From Betaproteobacteria bacterium (GTDB lineage: Bacteria > Pseudomonadota > Gammaproteobacteria > Burkholderiales > Rhodocyclaceae): a stretch of 64,000 nucleotides of DNA. Location: the NCBI GenBank assembly GCA_016720065.1, contig JADJXY010000002.1, forward strand, positions 943,001 to 1,007,000, given 5' to 3'. Below are positions 63,766-64,000 of this stretch, piece by piece (position 1 is the stretch's first letter; each line of letters begins with the position of its first letter). The notes under the pieces were generated by a model, which was not told the DNA's origin, did no database searches, and was given only the letters and a program-made list of their open reading frames with translations. The position numbers were made by a program, and so were the translations under genes.

Positions 63766-64000
63766 TTACTGTGCCGACTCTTCCTCGACTTCGACGAACT
63801 CATCGTCGCCGCCGGCGGCAACGATTTCCTGGACCACCTGGCTGCGGCCTTCGAGGATGGCGTCGGCGACGCCGCGGGCGTAGAGGCGGATGGCGCGGGA
63901 AGAATCGTCGTTACCCGGGATGACGTAATGGACGCCTTCCGGGGAGTGATTGGTATCGACCACGCCGATGACCGGGATACCCAGCTTGCTGGCTTCGGTA
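63766..64000 (-). CDS. rpsB: 30S ribosomal protein S2, C-terminal part (runs off window end)
   Basis: About 77 C-terminal residues are visible; the 5' part lies beyond 64000. TEASKLGIPVIGVVDTNHSPEG, VHYVIPGNDDSSRAIRLYAR and an acidic tail (VEVEEESAQ) are typical of S2. It sits first in the rpsB-tsf-pyrH-frr cluster. Confidence 0.95.
   Translation of the reverse strand, partial: TEASKLGIPVIGVVDTNHSPEGVHYVIPGNDDSSRAIRLYARGVADAILEGRSQVVQEIVAAGGDDEFVEVEEESAQ

Overview
The window looks like chromosomal DNA of a GC-rich betaproteobacterium, most like Rhodocyclales (Azonexus/Dechloromonas/Accumulibacter-type). This rests on gene order rather than on any single marker: an iscR-iscS-iscU-iscA-hscB-hscA-fdx-iscX operon beside cysE, trmJ facing suhB, guaB-guaA, smpB opposite ratA-rnfH, and rpsB-tsf-pyrH-frr-uppS-cdsA-dxr-rseP-bamA-skp-lpxD-fabZ-lpxA-lpxB-rnhB. 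No rRNA, tRNA or CRISPR array was seen. The genus is an inference.

Layout. 1-2.8 kb (minus): three envelope genes, namely an LpxL-like acyltransferase, an LPS kinase and a NodU-type carbamoyltransferase cut by the window edge, plausibly lipid A/core modification. 3.1-10.5 kb: a class V aminotransferase, an orphan periplasmic binding protein divergent from a hybrid sensor kinase, a DAHP synthase and a DUF1015 protein. 10.6-18.6 kb (minus): the Fe-S assembly operon with an additional cysteine desulfurase, its regulator iscR, and cysE. Both iscR and cysE carry IscR type-1-like sites at their promoters. 18.8-22.5 kb: HDOD protein, trmJ, suhB and a membrane acyltransferase. 22.5-26.3 kb: an accessory patch with an IS630 element and an IS3-family element (both with frameshifted transposase genes) plus a ParE/ribbon-helix-helix toxin-antitoxin pair. 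26.4-31.4 kb: guaA, a 40-residue membrane peptide gene, guaB, a DUF4124-like protein, rnfH-ratA and smpB. 31.6-34.5 kb: a NIT-PAS-GGDEF-EAL protein.

34.6-49.3 kb is a coherent three-carbon block: PEP synthase and a GntR regulator (minus), then lutA-lutC-lutB, an FAD/Fe-S D-lactate dehydrogenase, a universal stress protein, PEP carboxylase, an ankyrin lipoprotein and the PEP synthase regulatory kinase/phosphatase. Read together, lactate is oxidised to pyruvate, pyruvate raised to PEP, and PEP carboxylated to oxaloacetate. Two TGGTnnnACCA sites lie in the regulator/lutA gap. Two repeat elements sit in this block: a structured palindromic element inside lutC, in frame, and a roughly 480-bp region with two diverged inverted arms between lutB and the dehydrogenase gene.

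49.2-64 kb (minus) is the long conserved translation/lipid A/outer-membrane/isoprenoid cluster, starting with rpsB at the right edge and ending with rnhB, a CopD-like membrane protein and a SpoU methyltransferase. Many genes here overlap by four bases (ATGA, GTGA, TTGA), so tight translational coupling is expected.

The observations most worth a second look are the mirrored repeat arms at 41.0-41.5 kb, the in-frame repeat in lutC, the IscR-like site at the cysE promoter, and the binding-protein/hybrid-kinase pair.
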